33,049 nt of DNA from Paulinella micropora (Eukaryota > Cercozoa > Imbricatea > Euglyphida), in the NCBI GenBank assembly GCA_009731375.1, contig BJOX01000238.1, positions 294,384 through 327,432 of the forward strand, read 5' to 3'. Below, piece by piece: positions 1 through 9,282 of this stretch. The position numbers and the translations under genes were made by a program. Numbering within the stretch: the stretch's first letter is position 1; the number at the start of each line of letters is the position of its first letter. Below the pieces are notes generated by a model. That model was given only the letters and a program-made list of their open reading frames with translations. It had not been told where the DNA came from and did no database searches.

Positions 1-2437
1 CCACCACAACAGCCGCACTTGCCGGATTTTCCCGTGGCTTCACCGAATTTCTCCGAAATTCCTCACACCGAGCAACCTTTTCCTGCAGCGTACACGCCAG
101 TGAGCCATCCTCCCTTTGCACCGGCGCGGAGACCTTCGTTCTGCGTGCCCCGCCAAGCCGCTTCGCGAGTAGCCAAAAGCGCTTTGAGGATTGTTCGCGT
201 TGACATTTGACCGCTTCTTCCTGCACTTGCTTGAAGGAGGCGGACTTCTTGGCCCGAGTTGCCTTCCGAATTTGCTTGCGGAGCCGTAGCCAATTCAGAC
301 GGGCTTCCGCATTCGATTCATCCCTCCTGTATGCTGCGTAGGCCTCCCGGCGCTGCTGAATGAGCTCCTTTAGCTCCCCGTCGAACCAATTGTTGGTGAA
401 ACGGGGTCGTATACATCTGGAGCCAAGGACCCGGTGCGCCGCCATTCGGAAGGACTGCGCCACTCGCTCGGTGACGTCATCTACCACCCGTTGGCTGTCG
501 GCACCACCCGATAGGTCAAGCTCAGGCAGCTGATGCACTCCAAGCTTCTGTAGGCAATGCTGGAATACGTCATCGAACTTGTCGCGTAGATAATCCAGCG
601 CTTGCTTCGCAGCGTGATCATTACCCGAGACACCAGCACCAATAAGCTTATCAACACGAAAGGACCTGTAAGGTTTCGCAGCCCGCTTTGGCCGGCGCTG
701 GCCGCTCCACGTCAGTTCGGCCCATACTGCCTTGTGGTCCGTATCAAGATCATCTTCGCATACTCCGAACTTTGCTCCAGATGCCAAGCCAGGCGACGCG
801 CAGATGTAATCGAGGAGGTGCTTGCCTGTGCCCATGCCGCGCTGCTCACGCCGGGACCACCAGTAGGACCCTTCCACTGGGCACGAGAAGCCGCTCAGAT
901 TTCGCAGGCCCGTAGCGACGAGGACAGCCGCGAGTCTCTTGCCGTTCTCCGAACGTACCGGTGCTCCCTTATCATCGACCTCCCCGTGCTGACCGACGAT
1001 GCCCTCCTCTTTTCGGCTGCATGCCGGCCCGAGCTTCGCGTTGGCATCCGCCACCGTGACCACAAGACCTTTGGCTCCAAAAAAAGCTATAGCTGCCTGC
1101 CAGGCCGCATACGCCTCTGACGACTCTTCTTCCTGCGTTTCCTGGGGAAAGTAGCCGTTGCCCACATAGATATCCTGAGCGCCGGTAACACCCGAGGCGA
1201 TACGCAGCCACACTTGCTGCCGGTGGTCGACGGGGGCTGACACCAGGTTGCAATACGGACCAAGGAAGTTAGCCACCGCGAATAGAACCCCACCCTTGCA
1301 GCGATTTTTCTCGCTGACCTCCGCAGGTTTTCCAAAAATCCGGAATCCATCCAGGCTGCATTTGGAAAGTTGCTTCTTGCCCATGCGGTGCTCCTGAGCC
1401 CCGATGACTAGCCAGCCCTCGTGCTTGTAGAATGATGCCCATTCCGCCGTGCCTACGTTGTCGTATCCCGTTTTACCCTGCCAGTTGTGACTCGCGACGA
1501 GTAGCTTGAAGCCGGTATCGAACTGCTTGGAGCGGTGCTTCTTGGCTCGTTTCCGGACCCGACGGCCGCGCTTGGCTTCCGCCCTCGTGCTGCCCCCCTC
1601 TGCAGGTGCTTGCGCAGGTTGGTCCCCCACTGCACTGGCCGCCGAATGCAGGGGCACCACATGCACATCAGCACACTCAGACACACACTTAGGTGCATCG
1701 GCAGCCAATTCCGAAGACACCACCTGCACATCATCGACACATTCTTCATGCAGAGGCAAGACGCGATATCCCGTCGCAGCTTCCTCCTTCCGGACCGCCG
1801 CTTCCCCACGCAGATGGATGCGAATAAGCCTTCGGACACGTTCCCTGTCCCTGAACCTGCGCCCAAGGGCCACATTGACCCCTCTGCCGAAGAATTTGAG
1901 ATGTTTGAGTTGCTGCAACGCCGTCTGCCTGCTGTCATCGTCCTCGTAGACCAGCTCCAGGTGACGAGACATTCGCTGGCCTTGCCACTCCATTACCGGG
2001 ACCACCAGACCAAGACCGCTCATTTTGGAGGCGATCTCCTGTAGATTGGCGCGTTCTGAGAGCCCCCAGACAATCAGATTACGCCCGTCCTTGTCGTACC
2101 GATCTACCCGCCGGTACCGTCGAGGCGGCGGTGCCATCTGCCATATAGCGCCGCTCGCCTTATGTTGAAGCGCCGACCCGTGTGCCAGGTTTGGGGAGGA
2201 AGGATGAGGCGCAGCTAAGATAGCCTCTCCACGTGGTTCAGGAATTCCGTCATATACGCGAGCCCTCATCCTCCCATCCTGGGACATCGGGCCAGAGCCC
2301 GTCGAAGAGGCATTCCCACGGGGATTGTCCAGGTCTTCGGCGATTCTACCTTGTCCCATAAGGGCCACAGTGGTAGCTCCGTGCTTCGCGTATTTGTAAT
2401 CCATTGAGAGTAGTAGACGGCCAATGTCGCTGGCCAT
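1..2437 (-). CDS. Non-LTR retrotransposon polyprotein, N-terminal part (RRM-like + APE endonuclease)
   Basis: An uninterrupted minus-strand frame runs from an ATG at 2437 to the left edge, at least 812 codons; an in-frame TAA at 2455-2453 lies just upstream. Residues about 114-215 resemble the RRM of LINE ORF1 proteins (starting NLIVWGLSE, followed by a basic stretch), so ORF1-like and pol functions seem fused. Residues about 313-570 look like an APE-type (EEP) endonuclease: an Asn-containing first strand (LLVASHNWQGK), the catalytic-type Glu in GAQEHRM (E349), a degenerate GDxN-like motif DANA (D464, N466), and a closing DTDHKAV (D567, H568). A linker rich in Arg, Lys and Gln follows, and the reverse transcriptase would lie beyond position 1. 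In this family the endonuclease nicks target DNA so that the RNA is copied in place. The frame is intact within the window, so the copy may be young. Clade not assigned. Confidence 0.85.
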   Translation of the reverse strand, partial: MASDIGRLLLSMDYKYAKHGATTVALMGQGRIAEDLDNPRGNASSTGSGPMSQDGRMRARVYDGIPEPRGEAILAAPHPSSPNLAHGSALQHKASGAIWQMAPPPRRYRRVDRYDKDGRNLIVWGLSERANLQEIASKMSGLGLVVPVMEWQGQRMSRHLELVYEDDDSRQTALQQLKHLKFFGRGVNVALGRRFRDRERVRRLIRIHLRGEAAVRKEEAATGYRVLPLHEECVDDVQVVSSELAADAPKCVSECADVHVVPLHSAASAVGDQPAQAPAEGGSTRAEAKRGRRVRKRAKKHRSKQFDTGFKLLVASHNWQGKTGYDNVGTAEWASFYKHEGWLVIGAQEHRMGKKQLSKCSLDGFRIFGKPAEVSEKNRCKGGVLFAVANFLGPYCNLVSAPVDHRQQVWLRIASGVTGAQDIYVGNGYFPQETQEEESSEAYAAWQAAIAFFGAKGLVVTVADANAKLGPACSRKEEGIVGQHGEVDDKGAPVRSENGKRLAAVLVATGLRNLSGFSCPVEGSYWWSRREQRGMGTGKHLLDYICASPGLASGAKFGVCEDDLDTDHKAVWAELTWSGQRRPKRAAKPYRSFRVDKLIGAGVSGNDHAAKQALDYLRDKFDDVFQHCLQKLGVHQLPELDLSGGADSQRVVDDVTERVAQSFRMAAHRVLGSRCIRPRFTNNWFDGELKELIQQRREAYAAYRRDESNAEARLNWLRLRKQIRKATRAKKSASFKQVQEEAVKCQREQSSKRFWLLAKRLGGARRTKVSAPVQREDGSLACTLQEKVARCEEFRRNSVKPRENPASAAVVV

Positions 2438-3428
2438 CACCGCCGCGCCTCTTTACGCCGAGGAAAGCGCCCGTCCATGCAAATAGCATCGGCGGTATCT
2501 GCAACACACACTACACGCATTTCCGCCGGTGTCACTGGACGCTGCCGCGTCGCTTCGTGCCCTTCGGCGCCCGCCAGCACCCCCAGCGTCGCCAGAACCT
2601 GCCTCACGCACTACACACACTCTCCATCGCATCGCCAACGCCTCTACTCTCATGCCTTATGGACTTTCAGCTGCTCCTAACAATACACATCATGAGGTAC
2701 GGGTGTCCCCGAGTGGAGCCAGATCGGACGGCGTGCCGCTGAAACTCCTTCCCCCACGTGGGTATAGAAGGCGCGAACCTAGCGGTACCTATAGGGTCTT
2801 ACAGACAAGTATAGTAATCCCAGCCGAAGCTGCTCAGTTAGAAATGCAACGGTGGAGGGTGTGAATGCATGGGGCAAGGCACGGCAACGCAGCAAGGCAC
2901 TGGCAAGGCATTGGGACCGACTGAAGCCCCTCTCCAACGTGCGCTCATCATGTGTTCCAGTTAGGCAACCCCGAAGAAGCGAAGATAGGGAGGAGACAAA
3001 ACCCAGATAGGATGAAGATGGGATTAACATGAAGCCGAAATGGAGCCGAGTTGGAACAGGTCAACTCAGCCCCATCTCGGCTCAATGTGAATCCTATCTT
3101 CAACCCATCTCGGTACTGTTTCCTCCGAATGCTCACCTCAATAAGATCACCAAACCGGAACTGGAAGCCCCCAGGCATTTACTCGGCAGGAAATTCGGCG
3201 AAAATGGGCTAACCAGGAAACCAGACCCAAACCAACAGCCAAGAAAAACGAGCCAACCAACAATCCAACAGACAACCCCACAACCTGCCTGGCTGAACCC
3301 CTACCGAGTAAATGCCCAGTTGAGAGTTGCGCATATCCCGGTGACCGCCCTCCCCAAGCGGTCACCTTCGTGGGGAGAGGCCCAACCACCTCCTCTTCCC
3401 ATGGAGTGCCATCTTGTGCACCCCTCCA
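2438..3428. other. Non-coding stretch upstream of the retrotransposon ORF
   Basis: No convincing gene is seen. The part nearest 2437 is probably the 5' UTR or promoter of the minus-strand retrotransposon. Its first 200 bases stay open in the same frame upstream of the TAA at 2455 but are Ala/Arg-rich and look like GC bias. An inverted repeat lies at 3011-3104. The plus-strand frame from 3029 has no recognisable protein character and runs into a trinucleotide repeat. Confidence 0.5.
3011..3104. repeat. Imperfect inverted repeat with about 43-nt arms
   Basis: The arm at 3011-3053 and the arm at 3062-3104 are imperfect reverse complements around an 8-base loop. In the inner 35 positions 28 match, and the outer part shares TGAAGA. 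It could be a decayed foldback transposon or a transcript hairpin; nothing else in the window matches it. Confidence 0.65.
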
Positions 3429-3779
<351 letters not shown>

Positions 3780-3828
3780 TATTTACTAATACATTAACAC
3801 ACTGTCTGTATGTCTGTTGTTGTCGTAG

Positions 3829-4728
3829 GCTAACCTCTTCGAACAGGATGAGACACCTGAGGATTTGCTCTCTTTTTGTGTTCGCCGTCTGTTACAGGCC
3901 CCTTTTGTGTATGGAGAGGATGGGGATGCTGGCTCCAAAGCCAGGATCCTCTCCCCTTTTCCAGTTACCGTCAGCAAACAATGGTTTTCCACTTTCTTTG
4001 CAAGAAACGGGACACTGGAGAATAAGGGAACAAGGTTGATTGGGGAAGTAAAACCAGAGCAGTTGGCAAGAGTGTCTGCAGTTCCCATTTCTTTTTTCAC
4101 TCAACACGTCCCTGCTCCACACGGCAGGTTATTGAAGGTGAAGCTAGAGTCAGCGCGATTTGCACTTGTGACCGTAGAGGAGGAGGAAAGGTTCGTTCCA
4201 AGTCAGAGGCCACCCAGAGGTAATGATATCGATAAAGCAAGCTGGCAAGACCTGGCGTCTCACAAAGCTTGGACTGTGGCGGTTCAAGAGGGCAATCACC
4301 TCCTTTTTTATGAGCTGGCAGACGAAGCGGACGAGCGATGGAAGTCTGTCTGTGCAGCGGCTGCCCTCAACGAAGTCCCGGCACACAAGCTCCTGTGCTG
4401 GCCCGATCCCAAGGTGTTAACCATGAATGAAAGCCTTCACAAAAAACACTACCCAGCCAAAAAAGTAAACACCCAATTCAAAGAAAAAATATACAAGTTA
4501 GATCTGACTTGGAAAAGGAAGGGGGAGGCAGTGTGGGTAGATGTAGATGACATAATTTACTGCTTTCCGGGTTTCGACCCCCGTACTAACAAAGTACCTA
4601 CTGCTATCATGACGACACTGGAAGGACATTTCCACCGTCAGCAGTTTGAGCACTTTAGGTTCGCTAATACGCGAAGTTTTGTGTCTCGTTTAATGTCAGT
4701 CAAGGTAGTCGTGTCACTCGACATGTAA
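3829..4728 (+). CDS. 3'-terminal exon of an unrecognised plus-strand gene (299 codons here)
   Basis: The frame is open from 3829 to a TAA at 4726-4728. An in-frame TAG sits immediately upstream at 3826-3828 and there is no in-frame ATG before 4423, so translation cannot start within the open part unless most of it is lost. The TAG is the end of a good 3' splice site (T/G-rich tract ending GTCGTAG, with TTACTAAT about 45 bases before). This therefore looks like the last exon of a gene whose earlier exons are to the left. The protein begins ANLFEQDETPEDLLSF, has mixed composition with many Trp/Phe and charged residues, and no signal peptide or membrane segment. Recognisable pieces such as VWVDVDDIIYCFPGFDPR suggest a folded domain, but I do not recognise the family. 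An AATAAA follows 9 bases after the stop. It converges on the minus-strand gene at 6940-5173. Confidence 0.7.
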   Translation, partial: ANLFEQDETPEDLLSFCVRRLLQAPFVYGEDGDAGSKARILSPFPVTVSKQWFSTFFARNGTLENKGTRLIGEVKPEQLARVSAVPISFFTQHVPAPHGRLLKVKLESARFALVTVEEEERFVPSQRPPRGNDIDKASWQDLASHKAWTVAVQEGNHLLFYELADEADERWKSVCAAAALNEVPAHKLLCWPDPKVLTMNESLHKKHYPAKKVNTQFKEKIYKLDLTWKRKGEAVWVDVDDIIYCFPGFDPRTNKVPTAIMTTLEGHFHRQQFEHFRFANTRSFVSRLMSVKVVVSLDM

Positions 4729-4736
4729 CACTATTC

Positions 4737-4742
4737 AATAAA
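4737..4742 (+). terminator. Poly(A) signal AATAAA of the plus-strand gene
   Basis: AATAAA lies 9 bases downstream of the stop codon at 4726-4728. Further AATAAA copies sit in the AT-rich repeats that follow. Confidence 0.6.
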
Positions 4743-4746
4743 ATAA

Positions 4747-5015
4747 GCATGTAGTTGTTATACATACTCACACACCACTTGCTATATTAATAAAATAATA
4801 TTACTTACAGCTTATTCAGCATGTGTACGAACTATTTGAAGCATAAAACCGGTTTTGAAACATAATGTTACACATTATTAATACGGTCACACATTAAAAA
4901 TGTCAGACATGATTAATATTAAAATAATGCATGTAGTTGTTATACATACTAACACACCACTTGCTATATTAATAAAATAATATTACCGGCAGCTTATTCA
5001 GCATGTGTACGAACT
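4747..5015. repeat. Direct repeat, 87 bp x 2, offset 182 bp
   Basis: 4747-4833 and 4929-5015 are nearly identical (only a few differences, e.g. TTACTTA versus TTACCGG). Both are AT-rich and contain ATTAATAAAATAATATT. They lie between the 3' ends of two convergent genes. Confidence 0.9.
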
Positions 5016-5077
5016 TGATCAAGCAGAAAACTTGTTAATTAAGTAATAATACTAATATAATGTAACCGGCCCTTGGA

Positions 5078-5083
5078 TTTATT
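5078..5083 (-). terminator. Poly(A) signal AATAAA of the minus-strand gene
   Basis: AATAAA on the minus strand lies about 90 bases beyond the annotated stop at 5173 and about 35 bases beyond the alternative stop at 5117-5119. No transcript supports it. Confidence 0.5.
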
Positions 5084-5116
5084 AATTAATAATATTATAT
5101 AACAATATTAATATTA

Positions 5117-5204
5117 TTATGATCCACCGCTCAGACGCGGAGCGGTACGAGGAATCCACTCGTCGTCATCATCTACACGCTTCTGCTTCTTCTTCTGTTT
5201 TTTC
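5117..5204 (-). other. Alternative C-terminal tail in another frame, probable 1-base indel
   Basis: The annotated frame ends in an Arg/Ser tail at 5173. If the A6 run (minus strand, 5204-5199) were one base longer, the frame would continue to a TAA at 5117-5119. It would end in an acidic and hydrophobic tail containing DDDDEWIPRTAPRLSGGS. That tail looks more protein-like than the annotated one, so a real frameshift or a homopolymer sequencing error is likely. Confidence 0.45.
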
Positions 5205-6940
5205 CCCCTTCCTCCTGTCTTCTTCCTCTTCGAAGCAACTGTCTAAGGTCCTCCCTAAATGTGGTTGAGCTTAATGATTGGTAATTATCCCCAGCAGGAG
5301 TGAGAGCAAAAGGAAAAATGAAGTCTGTGGCATTAAACTTCCTGCGCAGTTGTTTATCTTTCGGTATTACCCGGAGGATCCACAGTGTGCTTGTCTTGTT
5401 CTTGCTGATGGCGCGACCATCAGCTTGAAGAAGAACATCCACATTCGGCTCTTGCAAGCCGTATGTGCTGCACACCCACCGCAGGACTTTACATGGACAC
5501 AGCTTCACTTCTTTGGGAACCTCTGCTAACTGCTGGCATTCGGCAAATGTAGGTTTTAAGTCAAACTGCTGCTCAACTTTTTGACCAAGGTCCTTCCTAG
5601 CTTCTTGGAATTTAGAAAAAGGAAGGTCCTTGTTCAAAAAGCCATGCGATTTCAGTTTGTTTAAAACTGCCTGACTAATATTCTCGTCATCTGCGAATAA
5701 TATGAGTGGCATGAGTTGTTTGTATGGATCGGAGTTTTTACCTCCTATGGTGGGCGAGTGTGAGTGCAGATCGTAATTTTTGCGCGCCCACTTGTACCAC
5801 TGCTTAGTTACAAACTCTACTTCTTGACCTGCCCTATCTGCTAAGTGTTTGGCAAAAGCATCCTGCATAATCCTAACATCTGATCTTATGTTTCGTTTTC
5901 CTCTCTCATCTACCTGGCTGTAACTCTTTCTCATTCTAGGGGCATAGGACAGCACAGCCTTATGTTTATTAGTTTGAAACTCTACAAAGTGACTGCCTGA
6001 AAGAGGTGAGGTGATATGGCGAGTAATTTGTAGTGATGGATGGGTATGTATGTGTGAAGGGAGAGGAGAAAGAATAGAAAAGTGTTTTTGTATGTCGGAA
6101 ATGTCCTTGCCGCAAGAGGACTTTACCTTGTTTGACCTCTCTGGCGTTGTGTAAGGCACGTTCTTGCTTTGCCTAGGGCGCCCCCGAGCAGGTGTCACTG
6201 GTGTTGGGACCTATCAACCACAAATGTGTACAAACAGGCACGTTATGTGACACTTTACCTGCAAAAAAGTGCTGAAAAAGAAGCCGTATCTGCGGAAAAC
6301 AATGAATAAATGCAAACCAAACGCACAGAGGACATACATAAACATGTAGGTACGAAATGGATTGAGAAATGACCGTAATAGTGGCCTCCATGTTGACTTC
6401 GTCTCCAGCCGCAACGATGGCGACAGAGGGTCCTCGTTGCTGTAGCTCCAAGTCCACACCCTTGGCTTCCAGTTCCGCAACTGTAGGGGAGAACAAAGAA
6501 CACACACATACAATATGCATTACAGCTGTTACATGCAAGAAAAATAGATCACACACAACACACACACACTCTACTCCCACACATTTCCAACATACAAACA
6601 GAAACAGAAACACACACAAAACACATAGAAACAGCATGCAGGCACTCACCTAATTCTCTCTGAGCCTTTCTGGAGGCCTTATGAATCATTATCCTACATA
6701 GCAGGCACAGAAAATATGATGTATGTATACTAAACAAACGAAAACAAGCACTAAAATTCGAAGAAATTGGTGTTCAGAAAAAGTGGCTTACTCCTGTTGT
6801 CGTTGTGCTTTTTTTGCAGCTTTTTTAGTTTTTTGCTGGGAAAGCAGTTCTCTACCCGCTGCTGTCTTTTTTTCATTTTTTCGTAGGTAGGATCGCTTGA
6901 TAGGGGCTTTTTGGTTTAACCTTGTCTTTTTTTTCGCCAT
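5173..6940 (-). CDS. Five-exon gene for a basic AT-hook protein, function unknown
   Basis: Model: exon 1 6940-6792, exon 2 6693-6650, exon 3 6480-6354, exon 4 6289-6259, exon 5 6210-5173; 462 residues. Donors are GTAAGC, GTGAGT, GTACCT and GTAAAG; acceptors end TAG, CAG, CAG and TAG; introns are 98, 169, 64 and 48 bp. Reading frame is kept at every junction. Exons 1-2 are certain in style; the exon 3 donor (GTACCT) is the weakest. The N-terminus is extremely Lys/Arg-rich (starts MAKKKTRLNQK, later KTKKAAKKAQRQQE), as in nuclear or nucleolar proteins. Exon 5 opens VPTPVTPARGRPRQSK, holding an AT-hook core RGRPR. A conserved-looking C-terminal region includes VLLQADGRAISKNKTS and FPFALTPAGDNYQSL. 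This recalls, only loosely, the D-G-R/T strand of some transposon-derived nucleases. The end is odd: see the tail entry. No family assigned. Confidence 0.75.
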
Positions 6941-7690
6941 CGATTTTCAACAAGTCAAAATGTATTGCCGGTTTTTCCGGTACTGATGGCATTTTTATGT
7001 TGTGAAATGCCGAGTTTGCTTACGGGCCCGCGGCACCAGTTTCAAGTCGGAGGTACATGTGTTCGCAGCGAGTGTGTGTTCAAACCACGTTGTTTCAAGC
7101 AAAAGCAAGCATGACACAAGTGTTTTTATCAGAAAACATGGTCTTTCCTGTATTTGAAATCCTTATTATCGACTTCAATTTTCACATTTGACGACATAGC
7201 AAGTATGGCAGTTTTTAACTGACAAATGCTGTTTGCATGATGCACTCTGCACTCATTTTTACGCACAAGTGCACAAATGAATTCAAATGTTATGTTGAGC
7301 AATTCTGCCAGAGGGTTTTTGCAGAGAAGTACGGTATAAAACAAAAACTAGGAAAACATAGGTCGAAAACTAGTTAGTCAAGATTCAGAACATACCCCCA
7401 GATCACAGCAATAGCTTATAGGAACTGAAAACCTTAATACAGGAAAGTCCATTCCCACTACAAACATTGAATTCTCCACAGACAGCACCTCAAAATCTTG
7501 AATATTGAATGAGATTACTCGCTGCGAAATATTTAATGATTCTACCGACCACTAGAACCTACATATGTTCCGTTGAATCCGCCGTTCCAATGCTTCCCCA
7601 GCCGTGCGGTCGTTCGATCGATATCCATATGTTGTTGCCGCTCCTCGTGCTCTGACGCAGCCGCCGTCTGGGTCCCGCCGCATCTAATAA
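6941..7690. other. Upstream flank of the minus-strand gene, no gene seen
   Basis: AT-rich, unique-looking sequence. It should contain the promoter of the minus-strand gene starting at 6940, but I see no clear TATA element at a fixed distance and no ORF with protein character. Confidence 0.4.
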
Positions 7691-7691
7691 T

Positions 7692-7945
7692 GGCGGAACC
7701 GCCCCCGTCTCGGTCACTCCGAATCCCACTTGTCGAAGCCGCCCCCGTCTCGGTCACGCCGAATCTCACTTGTCGAAGCCGCCCCCGTCTCGGTCACGCC
7801 GAATCCCACTTATTGAAGCCGCCCCCGTCTCGGTCACGCCGAATCCCACTTATTGAAGCCGCCCCCGTCTCGGTCACGTCGAATCCAACTTCTTGTCGAA
7901 ATCACCCCGGGCCCGTCTCGGTCACACCGAATCCCACTTTAACTC
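7692..7945. repeat. 40-bp GC-rich minisatellite, about six units
   Basis: The phrase GCCCCCGTCTCGGTCAC recurs at 7701, 7741, 7781, 7821 and 7861, exactly 40 bp apart. A diverged unit starts near 7911. Because 40 is not a multiple of three, the open frame through it is not evidence of a protein. Confidence 0.95.
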
Positions 7946-7950
7946 GAACT

Positions 7951-8995
7951 GATACCTCTGGCTTTTAATAGCCTCATAATGCCCTCTCGGTGCGCTGTAG
8001 TCCCGGTGGCCCAGCCCAGAGGTAACGCCGTAGTAGGCAAGGAAAGGCTCCCCCGGACCTTTGCTACCCCCACCAAGGCCCCTCCGGCACTGAAACGCCA
8101 TGCTTGAAACGAACCTGAGTGCTAATAACACGAATGATATACACACCCCCTCGTCTACTCATCACTCCATCCCTTCTTTCCCCCAAAAAGGTCCATGTCC
8201 CCTTTTGATCCCCTTCGCAGCCCCCTCTGCATGATGTTTGCACTCTGGTGCCCCCCCTCACCCGAGTGTCAGAGTTGCCGCTTGCCCGTTGCCCCTTTTC
8301 TCTTTCTTCTCGTCATCTTTCTTCTTCATCTTTCTCATTTCTGCCCCGCGCCCCCTCCCCTCTCACTATCCTATCCTCTGACTATATCATCCACCCCGTC
8401 CTCCCCCACTGCTATCCTATCCATCCTATTGCCTATCCCTATTTGTTATCACCTGTCTTCCTCTCCCTCGCTATTCTACCCCTCTCTGTCTAAACTGGAT
8501 TAGTCAATATGCATTATTCCCCCGTTCAACCCGTATGTCTCCTGTATCCGCGGAAATAAAAGAATATATAAAGTTCATTATCATCGCTCGTCACAGAGCG
8601 GAAAGAAAAAAAATAAAGTCTTGTGTCAGTCCGCTCCCCAGTTTCCCCCATGAGCCTATCAGGCATAAGACATGTTTGTCATTTATTTCCCGATATGTCC
8701 GCTATGCCCGATATGTCATTCTGATATATGTCCCCCATCACACCGTAAAGTCACATGATATTACATATTCCTATATTCGTGAGCCTGAATGATATAATAT
8801 TTTTCCCGTATTTGTATATATATATATATATATATATAACCCGCGTCGTCACAATGTGTACCTTCTTGGTATAAAATGCATGTCGCATGCCCGTCACCGT
8901 ACCTGTGAATGTAAAAGTATACCGCTCCCCTCCTTCATCTTCATTCATCTTCGAACTCGTATGTCAGTCATATTTTCATCACCCCCTTATAAAGC
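7951..8995. other. Pyrimidine-rich stretch with a (TA)n tract, no gene seen
   Basis: The plus strand is C/T-rich, giving spurious Pro/Ser/Leu frames. A pure (TA)n tract lies at 8814-8838. This region is just downstream of the minus-strand LTR element and might contain its 3' LTR, but I could not find a matching second LTR. Confidence 0.4.
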
Positions 8996-9190
8996 CCCGC
9001 AATTCATTTATACCGTTATCACCCTCTCATATACCCGCAAGTCATATAAGCCACTATCACCCATCATTTACCCGCAAATCGTATGAGTCACTATTACCCA
9101 TCATATACCCGCAAATCATATCAGTCACTATTATCCATCATATACCCGCAATTCGGTAGTACCGTCATCACCCCGTCATGTGCCCGCAGT
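8996..9190. repeat. 37/38-bp minisatellite, five units
   Basis: CCCGCAA (or a one-base variant) recurs at 8996, 9034, 9071, 9108, 9145 and 9183, i.e. 37-38 bp apart, with conserved CACTATTACCCATCATATA between. It lies about 90 bp beyond the stop of the retrotransposon integrase. Confidence 0.9.
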
Positions 9191-9282
9191 TCGTATTCTT
9201 CTCATCTCGAACTCTCTCATCTTCTTTCTAATTTTTCGTCTTTCTCCATTCCTATTCTATCCTCTCACTCGTCACCCATTCA

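Noticed and set aside
602-1120. Plus-strand frame of 172 codons and several minus-strand frames at 895-1938
   Set aside because: They are shadows of the retrotransposon frame, which runs off the left edge in a different phase.
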